A stretch of 64,000 bases of DNA from Burkholderiales bacterium (lineage in GTDB: Bacteria > Pseudomonadota > Gammaproteobacteria > Burkholderiales > Burkholderiaceae_C): NCBI GenBank assembly GCA_003963115.1, contig RXJQ01000010.1, positions 1-64,000 on the forward strand, in the 5' to 3' direction. Numbering within the stretch: the stretch's first letter is position 1; the number at the start of each line of letters is the position of its first letter. The notes under the pieces were generated by a model, which was given only the letters and a program-made list of their open reading frames with translations, had not been told where the DNA came from and searched no databases. This document shows, one piece after another, positions 1-8,400 of the stretch. The position numbers and the translations under genes are program-made.

Positions 1-48
1 ACAGTAGACTTATCCACAACCGAGCAGTCCAAATCTTCGTCAACCTAG

Positions 49-85
49 TGGCTCAGTTTTGGATGTGACGCCTGGCTCAGTTTTG
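49..85. repeat. Two copies of a 13-bp TGGCTCAG motif, IS21-like end
   Basis: The 13-mer tggctcagttttg occurs at 49-61 and again at 73-85, a period of 24 bp. Closely spaced copies of this kind of motif are typical of the multiple terminal repeats of IS21-family elements. No istA/istB-like gene follows inside the window, so this is either the end of an element lying to the left or a solo remnant. The family call rests on memory of the motif only. Confidence 0.4.
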
Positions 86-219
86 CTCGTGATTCAACAG
101 TCCGACAGAATTTCACCTACCGACGACAACACATCTCTTAAAAATCAACGACTTACCTAACGTACCCGGTAGGCCATATGTTGTCCCCTTACTATGCTCT
201 GCCCTCAACTTGCACCAGC

Positions 220-238
220 TTGGTGCCGATGAGTTGGG
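220..238 (+). repeat. 19-bp direct repeat, left copy
   Basis: The sequence ttggtgccgatgagttggg is identical to the copy at 721-739. The two copies bracket about 480 bp that hold a small membrane-protein gene. The repeat could mark a small duplication or insertion, or be a dispersed binding site. Confidence 0.6.
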
Positions 239-505
239 TATGCTAACGAAACAACCAGGGGTGACGCCAGCACATGGGGACATGCTGGCTGACCTCGGCG
301 TTGAGGGCGGGCCACGTAGGCGCTAGGGAGATAAGGCAGGCAGACGCCGCAGAGCCTGAACCACTCACCATGAATGGGGTACAGAAAGGCAAACGCCAAA
401 GGCGTGCACTGTTCACTTTTTTCAGATTTGCTTTTATTACGACTATTTCCTTTTGAATCATCATTTATGCGTTCGCATGAATACAAATGCGCGCAGGAGA
501 CGGAA

Positions 506-631
506 ATGATGATTGCGTTCGATGATGGCGTCGTGCTGTTTGTAATCGCCTGCTTGCTGGCTTTCGTAGTGGTGCTTTGGTGGATCGACTGGGACGAGGT
601 CAAGCAGAAAGGCGAAGATGACCTTTTCTGA
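506..631 (+). CDS. Small single-pass membrane protein (41 aa), hypothetical
   Basis: This short frame begins MMIAFDDGVV and has one hydrophobic helix (about residues 9-27, ending in two Trp) and a charged, acidic C-terminal tail. The start at 506 is chosen because aggaga at 495-500 sits 5 nt upstream. Earlier in-frame ATGs at 374 and 467 lack a comparable ribosome-binding site. A GC-rich hairpin at 635-664 follows the stop directly. I recognise no family. The good RBS, the membrane helix and the terminator together make it more likely a real gene than chance. It lies between 19-bp direct repeats. Confidence 0.5.
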   Translation: MMIAFDDGVVLFVIACLLAFVVVLWWIDWDEVKQKGEDDLF

Positions 632-634
632 TAA

Positions 635-664
635 GAGGGCGCTTCAAGTGTTGTTGGTGCCCTC
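635..664 (+). terminator. Hairpin after the 41-aa membrane protein
   Basis: GAGGGC (635-640) pairs with GCCCTC (659-664) across an 18-nt loop just after the stop codon at 631. No T-run follows, so terminator strength is uncertain. Confidence 0.35.
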
Positions 665-720
665 ACCTTCGCGCCAAATGAAGCAAATTCACGTGAATCA
701 CTTGTACGTTCGCATCAGAT

Positions 721-739
721 TTGGTGCCGATGAGTTGGG
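721..739 (+). repeat. 19-bp direct repeat, right copy
   Basis: Identical to 220-238. It lies between the small membrane-protein gene and the 3' end of the minus-strand nuclease-phosphatase gene. Confidence 0.6.
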
Positions 740-755
740 CAAACTTCTACTGCCT

Positions 756-770
756 CCCGGCCTGGCCGGG
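756..770 (-). terminator. GC hairpin downstream of the nuclease-phosphatase gene
   Basis: CCCGGC-CTG-GCCGGG is a perfect 6-bp stem, 17 bp beyond the stop codon of the minus-strand gene at 788. It lacks a clear U-tract. Confidence 0.45.
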
Positions 771-787
771 GGACCTCCTATGGTTTG

Positions 788-2287
788 TTAGGGAATCCGG
801 TAGAACGGGTTGGGCATCTGGAACCCCATCTCTGCATGACCACCAGCCAAGTCGCTAGGCTGGTCACCCACGTTGACTACGATGCGATAGCCATGCGCTT
901 CGATGTCCGCCCGCTTCGAAGACTTGTAAGCACCGACCGATTCACCTCCCTGTGCCCCGTCAGGCCGCAAATACAGGTCAGTAAACCCAACGTAGCCTGC
1001 CTTTTTCAAGTTGTCTTTGGTGATCGCTTTCTCGTTACCGACGTCGCGACGTCCGGTGACGAAGAACACCGCTACGTGGTTCTCTAGCGCGACTTGGAAC
1101 AGTTGCTTGGTCGCCTGGACGGCCGTCGCGTGTTCACCCTTTTCCCAATCTTCCGTCGCACAAGCGTAATGGGGCTTGAAGGTGCAGGAGCCCTTAGCGA
1201 TATAGCCAAAGTCGTTTATCTTGAGCTGCTCAAGGTTGTTGAGCGAGGTTTCGTCGATGTCCAGGACGATGGCAGGCTTGCCGGGGTGGTTATCTGCCAA
1301 ATGCTCGAGGAGATACTTCTTTGCATCTTGGGCCACGGCTGCTTGTTCCATCTCGTAGCGAGTGCTGCCGTTCTCCAAGACTTCGGTGTAGTAGTTCTTG
1401 AGTTCGATCTTCAAGTCACCGATGTTCTGCTGGGGCGCGATTTTGCAGCTGCTGGTCGCAAAGGCCTGGTTCAGAAAAGCCGCAAGATGGAGGCCCGCCA
1501 AAGCGAGCTGTTTGTCCATCACCGGCATTGCCTTCTTGTAGTACTCGTCGTCCAGTGTGAGAACGTCCTGAGTGGTATCGCTCCAAACCTGATTCAGCGT
1601 CGCATGGGTTTGTAGTGCCCACTCGACGGGGTCAATTGAATGGCCCTGCGCTTGAATTGCTGGATCTTTCAAGATACGTTGTTCCAGAACTTCGACGTAA
1701 GCACCCCAGTCGTAGTACGCGAACCGGATGAGACCGGTATCCCACATCGTGTGCAGATTCCGATACTCCTGCGCAACGTCGCAACCGTCCGAGCAAGTAG
1801 GTGTGTGAAACTTGCCAGCAATCTTCTGGCCATTCGCCCCCTTTTTCTCCAGTACCGTGTGGAGCGGTTGGTGAACGTCACCCACGAAGTGGATTGCGAA
1901 CTTCAGTGCTTCTCGACGCAGGTCCGCAGTCGGTGCGCAAGTCAGGTCGGATCTGAGCCGAGCCAATTCCTTCACCACACAATCGCCGCTACCGGTATCA
2001 GGGCAGTCTACAGCGGGATCGTACGTGGGTCTGCCAATTGGAATGTCGACAAAGTGCCAGTTGTAAGTTTGAGGGCGCTCGGACCTGACATCATCCGCCC
2101 AGCTTGCGACTGACGACATGGATGCGCCCAACAGTCGGCTAACAGCTGCCTGCGCGCCTGCGTCCAGTCTGCGCTGCGCAATCTCAGCGATGATTGAGTG
2201 GCCTTCTTCTCCGAAGGCATAGCTCGAAGACGAGGCGAGAGCCAGCGCAGCACCCGACAATGCGAGCAGCATTCCTTTGACAAACAT
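788..2287 (-). CDS. Secreted S1/P1-type nuclease fused to HAD-family acid phosphatase
   Basis: A 499-aa protein with two enzyme domains. Residues 1-24 are a signal peptide (cleavage after SYA predicted). About 25-280 is an S1/P1 zinc nuclease: the H30, D65, H78, H133, D137, H143, H179 and D183 positions match the trinuclear zinc ligands of nuclease P1. The N-terminal Trp that normally ligates zinc is Phe25 here. About 285-499 is a class-B/IIIB-like HAD acid phosphatase with DIDET (343-347), FFVTGRR and a GDQ..D motif. The pairing suggests secreted degradation of nucleic acid to nucleosides plus phosphate in one polypeptide. The ATG at 2287 is chosen over upstream starts because gggagg lies just before it and the signal peptide begins there. 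The neighbour downstream of 2449 is another phosphoesterase. Confidence 0.85.
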   Translation of the reverse strand: MFVKGMLLALSGAALALASSSSYAFGEEGHSIIAEIAQRRLDAGAQAAVSRLLGASMSSVASWADDVRSERPQTYNWHFVDIPIGRPTYDPAVDCPDTGSGDCVVKELARLRSDLTCAPTADLRREALKFAIHFVGDVHQPLHTVLEKKGANGQKIAGKFHTPTCSDGCDVAQEYRNLHTMWDTGLIRFAYYDWGAYVEVLEQRILKDPAIQAQGHSIDPVEWALQTHATLNQVWSDTTQDVLTLDDEYYKKAMPVMDKQLALAGLHLAAFLNQAFATSSCKIAPQQNIGDLKIELKNYYTEVLENGSTRYEMEQAAVAQDAKKYLLEHLADNHPGKPAIVLDIDETSLNNLEQLKINDFGYIAKGSCTFKPHYACATEDWEKGEHATAVQATKQLFQVALENHVAVFFVTGRRDVGNEKAITKDNLKKAGYVGFTDLYLRPDGAQGGESVGAYKSSKRADIEAHGYRIVVNVGDQPSDLAGGHAEMGFQMPNPFYRIP

Positions 2288-2448
2288 GGTTCCTCCCGTT
2301 TTGCCCCTGACACAGCATGGTTGACAAAGTCCAGTCAACCGCACGCTCGAAGTCAGTCTACCTGGGTGATCGTTAACGGTGAAGCCGAGGACTTGCACAA
2401 GTCCGAAGTGTCAAGTTAGTCCACGGCTGTGTAGTGATCCAAATCCAA

Positions 2449-3444
2449 TCAGAGTCCTTCAGGTGGTTTGTTTGGCGTCTGGGTCAGATCAAAACAGTCC
2501 GACATGCCGTTGGCAGCGCCGTCCCTGTCGTTGAGCGAGGGTAGGCCGAATAGATTTTGGCAGAATCGCACCAAGCTCACGTGAGAATTGACTTGGCTGC
2601 AGACATAGCCCGGCTTAGCGTAAGGGCCGATGACCAAGCAAGGGACCCGAGACCCGTAGCGGAAGGGTTGGCCAGCAAACTCAGGGAAGGCATCGTCTGG
2701 CCGCTGAGCTTTGGCCGGGTCCCAGGTTTCGACGACATCTGGCGTTACGTGGTCGTACCAACCGCCCCAGTCATCCCAGGTGACGAAGATCATGGTCTTC
2801 TCCCACAGCCCACCCTGAACGATGGCGGCGATCTGCTGCCCGGTCCAATCTGAGCCGAGAGTTACGTTTTGTTTGGGGTGCTCGGATAAGTCCGGCCGAC
2901 CGTCGCCGTAGACCCAGCTGACGCTCGGCAGCGTGCCTGCAGCTGCGTGTTGTGCGAAGAGGTCGCGGGAGTGATTGCCTGAGTGACCAGCCAATTCGTT
3001 GATGAAGTGGAAGGCATAGCCGCCATAGTTCGCCCAAGTCAGCCCCGCATCTTCCAACTGCTTGGGCAGCGAAGACAGGTCGTAGCCCTCGCCGACTTTG
3101 GGGTGGTAGTGATTGCGTGGGTTGTTGATGATGGGTGCATCCGCGCATATAAGCATGAGATGGTTGGGCGTCGACGGCCCTGCCACCTCCGAAAAGTAGT
3201 TGTCGCAAAGCGTGTACTGACTCGCGAGCTTGAAATAGGTTGGGATGTCCTCCTCTCCGTACTGCACATGGAACCGCAGGTCGGCGGCCCGCTTCATCCA
3301 AGTCTGGTGCTTGTGATCGGGATCCACCGGCGGCGGGTTTTCTGCGGTAGCCAAAAGCTCCCCGTTTGCCCCCTGAAAGGTGCCAAAGTAGTTGTCAAAG
3401 GTGTGGTTCTCCTTGACGAGGATGACGACGTGCTCAATGGCCAT
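2449..3444 (-). CDS. Phosphoesterase of the phospholipase C / acid phosphatase (AcpA-like) superfamily
   Basis: A 331-aa protein of the PF04185 phosphoesterase family. Visible motifs are ENHTFDNYFG near the N-terminus (metal site), GPSTPNHL (about 90-100), DDWGGWYDHV (about 225, metal-binding Asp and His) and a C-terminal HVSLVRFCQNLFG helix. It would hydrolyse phosphomonoesters or phospholipid head groups. I cannot assign the substrate. No signal peptide is evident, so export, if any, would be non-classical. The ATG at 3444 follows a gggag 8 nt upstream. A second in-frame ATG at 3471 is possible. It is co-oriented with the nuclease-phosphatase gene 161 bp downstream. Confidence 0.8.
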   Translation of the reverse strand: MAIEHVVILVKENHTFDNYFGTFQGANGELLATAENPPPVDPDHKHQTWMKRAADLRFHVQYGEEDIPTYFKLASQYTLCDNYFSEVAGPSTPNHLMLICADAPIINNPRNHYHPKVGEGYDLSSLPKQLEDAGLTWANYGGYAFHFINELAGHSGNHSRDLFAQHAAAGTLPSVSWVYGDGRPDLSEHPKQNVTLGSDWTGQQIAAIVQGGLWEKTMIFVTWDDWGGWYDHVTPDVVETWDPAKAQRPDDAFPEFAGQPFRYGSRVPCLVIGPYAKPGYVCSQVNSHVSLVRFCQNLFGLPSLNDRDGAANGMSDCFDLTQTPNKPPEGL

Positions 3445-3751
3445 GCTGCACACTCCCTTTATGGGCATCACCCAGGAAATCTGGGCGCTGTTGCCAGTTA
3501 GTCTTGAACGCTAGGCTGGGATTGCGACCAATGCATGACGCCGCAAATGAGCCGGACTCACTGATTTGGCGATTCCGTTCCGTATAGACATGTATTTGCA
3601 CCGGCCGTCCTTTACAAGCTGTTTCGTTTCAACCCATGGGTTTCCCGCATTAAAGTCGCAGCCGGAACACAGCGCTCCATGTCATGTCGATGTCACCGAG
3701 AAGCGCTAAAAAGCGTTGACCTCCCAGCCAGATGACATCAGGGGAAACCGG

Positions 3752-4324
3752 ATGCAAGATGAGCAGTTCCTTGCTTCGTCGGATGCCAATGCAAGCCACC
3801 AAGTGGGTGTGGCCAGACGCTCAATGGGAAGGATGGCCTTGACATTCGTCTTGGTTGCAGCTGCATTGCAATGGGGCTGGAGCTTGGCGAGCCAATCTTT
3901 GCTGGAGAAGGCCGTCATTGATGTGGCCACGGTAAAGACGGCGGTGGCTGTCATCAATGCATTGACACCTGATGTGCATGCCAGGGCCCTGGGTGCAACG
4001 ATCAAGGCTCCTGGCGGCGGCATCAATGTGCTCAATGGCTGCGAGGGTACGGAGGTGCTGTTTCTCATGTTCGCTGCGCTGTGGAGCTACCCCCTGGGGT
4101 GGCGCTGGCGAGGCATTGGCATGGCCATGAGTACCGTCCTTGTCTTTGGGCTCAACCAAGTCCGTCTGCTGGCGCTGTTTTACAGCTATCGCGAGAACCG
4201 TACGCTGTTTGATCAGCTGCATGGATTGGTCATGCCTTTGCTGCTGGTGGTGGCCGCCATTGGCTTGTTCGTGTGGCTGGTCAATCAAAATGACCGCAAG
4301 CCCATGGTTGCATCACCGCAATGA
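3752..4324 (+). CDS. Short-form exosortase (archaeosortase/exosortase family membrane protease-transferase)
   Basis: A 190-aa integral membrane protein with the full exosortase catalytic signature: Cys97 in NGCEG, Arg138 in NQVRL and His157 in DQLHG. These enzymes cut C-terminal tripartite sorting signals and hand the protein to the cell surface. At 190 aa it is the compact class (XrtH/XrtM-like) rather than the ~290-aa EpsH class. I cannot fix the letter type. The ATG at 3752 follows AGGGGA. An upstream TTG at 3716 is possible but weak. It overlaps the next gene by 4 nt (ATGA), so the two are translationally coupled. The likely client is the surface nucleotidase encoded on the other strand at 5420-10000, which ends in a PLPLWALGLL-type signal. 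Confidence 0.8.
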   Translation: MQDEQFLASSDANASHQVGVARRSMGRMALTFVLVAAALQWGWSLASQSLLEKAVIDVATVKTAVAVINALTPDVHARALGATIKAPGGGINVLNGCEGTEVLFLMFAALWSYPLGWRWRGIGMAMSTVLVFGLNQVRLLALFYSYRENRTLFDQLHGLVMPLLLVVAAIGLFVWLVNQNDRKPMVASPQ

Positions 4325-4944
4325 GGCTGTCGAGCAGCATCGAGCCCTCCCCTCAAAAAAAGCTGGGCCATTTCTTTCTGCGCTTCGTGATGCTGGCGCT
4401 GGTCCTGGGCTTTGTGCTCAACCGCACGCAAGACACTTGGGCGCCAGCCCTGCTCCCCGCTTTGCAAACTGAATTGGAGTGGCTGGACGACACGTACAAG
4501 ATCCAAAACCTGTCGCTTGATCGCGAAGGGGCGGACCGGGTCGTTCGTGTGGTGGTCAGTCAGGCCCGGTTCATCGTCCTGGGTGATGTGGCATATCGCC
4601 CCCACCCCCTGGGCAGAGCCAACGCCTCTACTTTGCTTGGCAACGTGATGCTGCCGGCCGTACTGTTGACAGCCATGGTGCTGGCTTGGCCGATCGGGGT
4701 CCCTTCGCGCACAGGGCGCATCAAGGTCGCCTTGCGCCGTGCAGCCATGCTGCCTCTGGCCCTGACCATGCTGTGGTCGCTGGACGTTCCGTTCGTGCTG
4801 TGGGCGGCCATCTGGAGTCTGCACGTGGATGCCTTCGCGCCCGGCATGTTTTCGCCGCTGCTGGTATGGAGCCAGTTCCTTCAAGGTGGCGGCAGAGACA
4901 TGCTGGCTATCGGGCTTGCGGTTGCAGTGTGCAGCTTTGCATAG
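4321..4944 (+). CDS. Exosortase-associated membrane protein
   Basis: A 207-aa membrane protein. It has an N-terminal helix (about 20-38), a soluble loop of about 70 aa, and several helices in the C-terminal half. It has no catalytic motif that I recognise. Compact exosortases such as XrtH are known to be followed by a dedicated 'exosortase-associated membrane protein', and position, size and 4-nt coupling fit that. The molecular role of these partners is unknown. A weak hairpin GCGCC/GGCGC with a T-rich loop follows the stop. Confidence 0.6.
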   Translation: MRLSSSIEPSPQKKLGHFFLRFVMLALVLGFVLNRTQDTWAPALLPALQTELEWLDDTYKIQNLSLDREGADRVVRVVVSQARFIVLGDVAYRPHPLGRANASTLLGNVMLPAVLLTAMVLAWPIGVPSRTGRIKVALRRAAMLPLALTMLWSLDVPFVLWAAIWSLHVDAFAPGMFSPLLVWSQFLQGGGRDMLAIGLAVAVCSFA

Positions 4945-4975
4945 CGCCGCTTAAGCATTTTTTTTGGCGCGCATC

Positions 4976-5401
4976 TTACTCGCCGTAGTCTTGCAGTGCA
5001 GAACGCTCGTCACGCGCCCGGCGCATGACCTCCCGATATCGTTGCTCGCGACCGTCGTGAGAGCCCGCACTTGGTAGATAGACGTGCACGAACCACGCCT
5101 CCTTGACGAAATAAACGGGCACCTCGCAAGCTTGATAAAGGCGACAAGTGGCGGACCACTTGCTCTCATGCCCAGGTATCACGTGCAGGTAAGCTGGTGC
5201 TTTGGGAGACTGGCCGGACTGGGGCTCATGGCCGAACACAGGTCGTGTGTTGGCAACAGCCGGGCTCTTGAAGGCGCTCACGTCCAGTTGACCATAGAGG
5301 CTCGTATCCATCGCGAACTCACGGCGCTCTCTATCTTGGGCGTAAACGACAGACGTCAGAACACCTAGAGCCAAGGCGGCCAATACAGGGTACTTGCGCA
5401 T
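4976..5401 (-). CDS. Secreted protein of unknown function (141 aa)
   Basis: It begins with a typical signal peptide (MRKYPVLAALALGVLTSVVYA, cleavage about residue 21). The mature part has two cysteines nine residues apart near the middle, aromatic beta-rich sequence (VYFVKEAWFVHVYLP), and an Arg/Glu-rich C-terminal helix. I do not recognise a family. It lies 18 bp downstream of the large nucleotidase gene on the same strand, so the two are probably co-transcribed. Confidence 0.6.
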   Translation of the reverse strand: MRKYPVLAALALGVLTSVVYAQDRERREFAMDTSLYGQLDVSAFKSPAVANTRPVFGHEPQSGQSPKAPAYLHVIPGHESKWSATCRLYQACEVPVYFVKEAWFVHVYLPSAGSHDGREQRYREVMRRARDERSALQDYGE

Positions 5402-5419
5402 GTTCAGATCTCTTTCAAC

Positions 5420-8400
5420 TCAATGCGTGCGCCGTTGGCCACGCAGGCGACCCACGGCACCCAGAAGCCCGGTGGACAACAAGCCCAGGGCCCACAAGGG
5501 CAAGGGGGCATCGGCATCAGCGCCGGCGACGGCCGTTGCGACCACAAAGCTGCTGCTCGCGGTTGGCGCGGCGGCATAAATGCTGTTGCCTCCCTGGTTG
5601 CCTACGATCTGGCAAGTGCCTGCAGCCAGAACAGACACCACAGTGCCGTTTACCGCACACACTGCCGGGGTCAGCGAGCTGAGGCTGACCGTCAGCCCGG
5701 AGCTGGCGGTCGCTGCCACGCTGAACGGTGCTACACCCAGGGTCTGGCTGCCGATGGCGGGCAATGCAATGGTCTGCGCCACCAAGGACACACTGAAACT
5801 CTGAACCACTGTTGTGGCAGCAGACCAGTTGGCATTGCCGGCCTGATCGGCAGCGATGCTGCAGGTGCCGGCTGTCAGCGTGGTCACCAAGGTACCCGAT
5901 ACCGTGCACACGGATGTCGTCTGACTGGTGAAGGTGACAGGCAGACCAGAACTGGCTGAGGCCACTGCCGTGAAGGCCACGCCGGCGTTCACCGCGTTGA
6001 GCGCGCCGAAGCTGATGGTCTGCGCCGCAGGCAGCACGTATTGCACACTGGCCTGTGCCGAGCTTGGCGTAGCCTCGGTGTTGCCCAGGCCATCGGTGGC
6101 CAGGCTGTAGAACTGGTAGAAGCCGGCGCCATTGGGGAAGCTGAAGTTGGCGGTGTAGGGCGCGGCAGTCAGGGCCGAGCCGTACTGTGTCCACGGGCCC
6201 CATGAGGCGTTGTCCGCCGAGTAGCGATAGAAGAAACGCAGACTGGCCACACCCGCCTGCGCCTGGATCTGGAGCACGGGACCGTTGGCACCGTATTCCC
6301 TGGTGTCAAAGGAATAGCTGGGCGCGGTCGCATCGCCGGAGCCTTCAGTCACCGCCTTCACCAGGAGTGACAAGGTCTTGTCGCCGGCATATTCCTGGGC
6401 CACGGCATTGCCCACATTCCAGCTGTAGTAGAGGTCGGTGGCGGTTGCGGCCAGTGTCACCATGTCAAGGGCTGCCCCGTAGGCGGGCTGTGTGTTCCAG
6501 GTCAGCCCGGTCTCCGTCCAGCTATCAGAGGTGCCGGTGCGTACTTCCACAGGCAGCGCAGCACCGGTCGATTTCCAGTCCCACAATTGAAGGCTGGCAC
6601 TGTTCACCGTCAGGCCTGCCGGCAGGCTCGACAAATCGAACTTGACCCATGAACGCTCATCACCGTAGATGCTGGTGCTGCTGCTTTGCACGTACATGTT
6701 CGTGCCCGTACCGAAGTTGGTGGTGGGCTTGCCGCTGGCCACCTGGGCATCGGCCACCGGAGACAGATAGAAGGTGCCATTGCTGCTGGCTGCAGCGTTA
6801 AGCGCCACTGCGGCCGAGGCACTGGCTGGCAGTGCTGACACCTGCGACGACACCAGGACAGGCGAAGGCAGCGGCGAAGCCGATACTGCAGCACTGGCCA
6901 GACGGAAGCGCAAGGCATAGTTCTCCATCGTGGGCACGCCCTTGATCAGCAGCACATCACCTACGTTGCCCGGCAGCGTGATGGAGGTGGTGTTGTACGC
7001 GGTCGCGTCCCAGATCTTGATGGTCTGGCCATATTGGTCCGTCACCGTGTCGGCCCCAACCTTCTTGGCCAGGAAGCTCACGTAGTGGTTCTTGTACTGG
7101 TCGTTCCAGAAAGCGCCGATGGAGGTCACGGACGCAGGCTGCGCGAGCGAATCGTCGTGGCCAACAATGTTGAACTCGATGCCATCGCCATAGACGCCTT
7201 CCTGGTCCACGAACTCGGGGTTGCCGCCGTAGAAGCTGGCCTTGCCCCACACTTCGATGATGTCACCAGGCTTGAGTGCACCAGTCTTGAAGCCCAGGTA
7301 GCTGCGGTAGAGCTCCTGCTCGGCCAGCCTGTTGGCCTGGTTGACCGAACCATCTGCATTGACCAAGGCCGTCGGCACCTGGCGGCTGCCGCGACGAGCA
7401 AGGGTTTCGGCATTGGCACTCAAGAGACGGATGAAAGCCTTGTCGTACTTGGGTTGGCTTTCGGCGTCATCCATCAGCGTGACAACCGCGCGGTAACCCC
7501 CTGAGTATTCGCCGTTGAAGTGATAGCGATCGCCGCCCACGGTATAGGCATGGGCCGCATCGGGGTGAGCCTGGCGCATGAAGTCCATCAGGTTGTCGCG
7601 CACCAGCACGGTGGAGGTGTCAGGGGCCGTGTCCGTCCAGGTGTAGCCAGCCGGAGGATGGGCGTACATATAGTTGTTGATGGCCACCTTGTAGACGGTC
7701 GTGAGCCCAATCGGCGCGCCATTGATTTTCACGCTGGTGGGGATGCCATCAAATGCGGTCACGTCCAGCGCGGCGGAAAAGCCAGCGTCCAGGTTGGTGG
7801 CCTTCAGGAAATTGAGAATGTCCTGACCAGTCATGCGAACACGGTAGTAGGTGTCGTCGGCCCAGGGGAAGGTTTCGTAAACGTGCTTGAAAGTGACGGC
7901 ACCGGCCGGAATATCTGCACGGACGCCACCACCAGCTTCTACCGCCAGGTCACAGCCTCCGGAGCTGGCCCAGATCTGGTCGCAGCCCCACTTCATGCCA
8001 TCGGTGATCCACTGGCCCGCCGTGTTGTTGCCGCTCCAGGGGTACTCGTCGGCAGACCACCACTTCATGGCGTTGTCCAGCATCAGGTTGTCGGCGGTGT
8101 AGCCCACCACTTCGTCCACAGGGTGGCCAGGATGCAGGTTGTTGTACTGCGTGATCAGGTTGTCCACGAAGGCCTGCACATCGGGGTCTGGCGTGATGTC
8201 GGCATCACGAATCACGTGCTGAATTGAGCTCACGTAGCCGCCGCTGGCCGTCACGTTGAGTTCACCGATGTACTTCATGTAGCTGGCAGACTCGGTGATG
8301 ATGGTCTTGTAGTTCACGATGGCCGGCTGCCAGGCTGTCTCGGCCCAGGTGTGCCAGTGGCCGGTCACGGCGATTTCGGGGATCTTGGCGTCGGCGGTGT

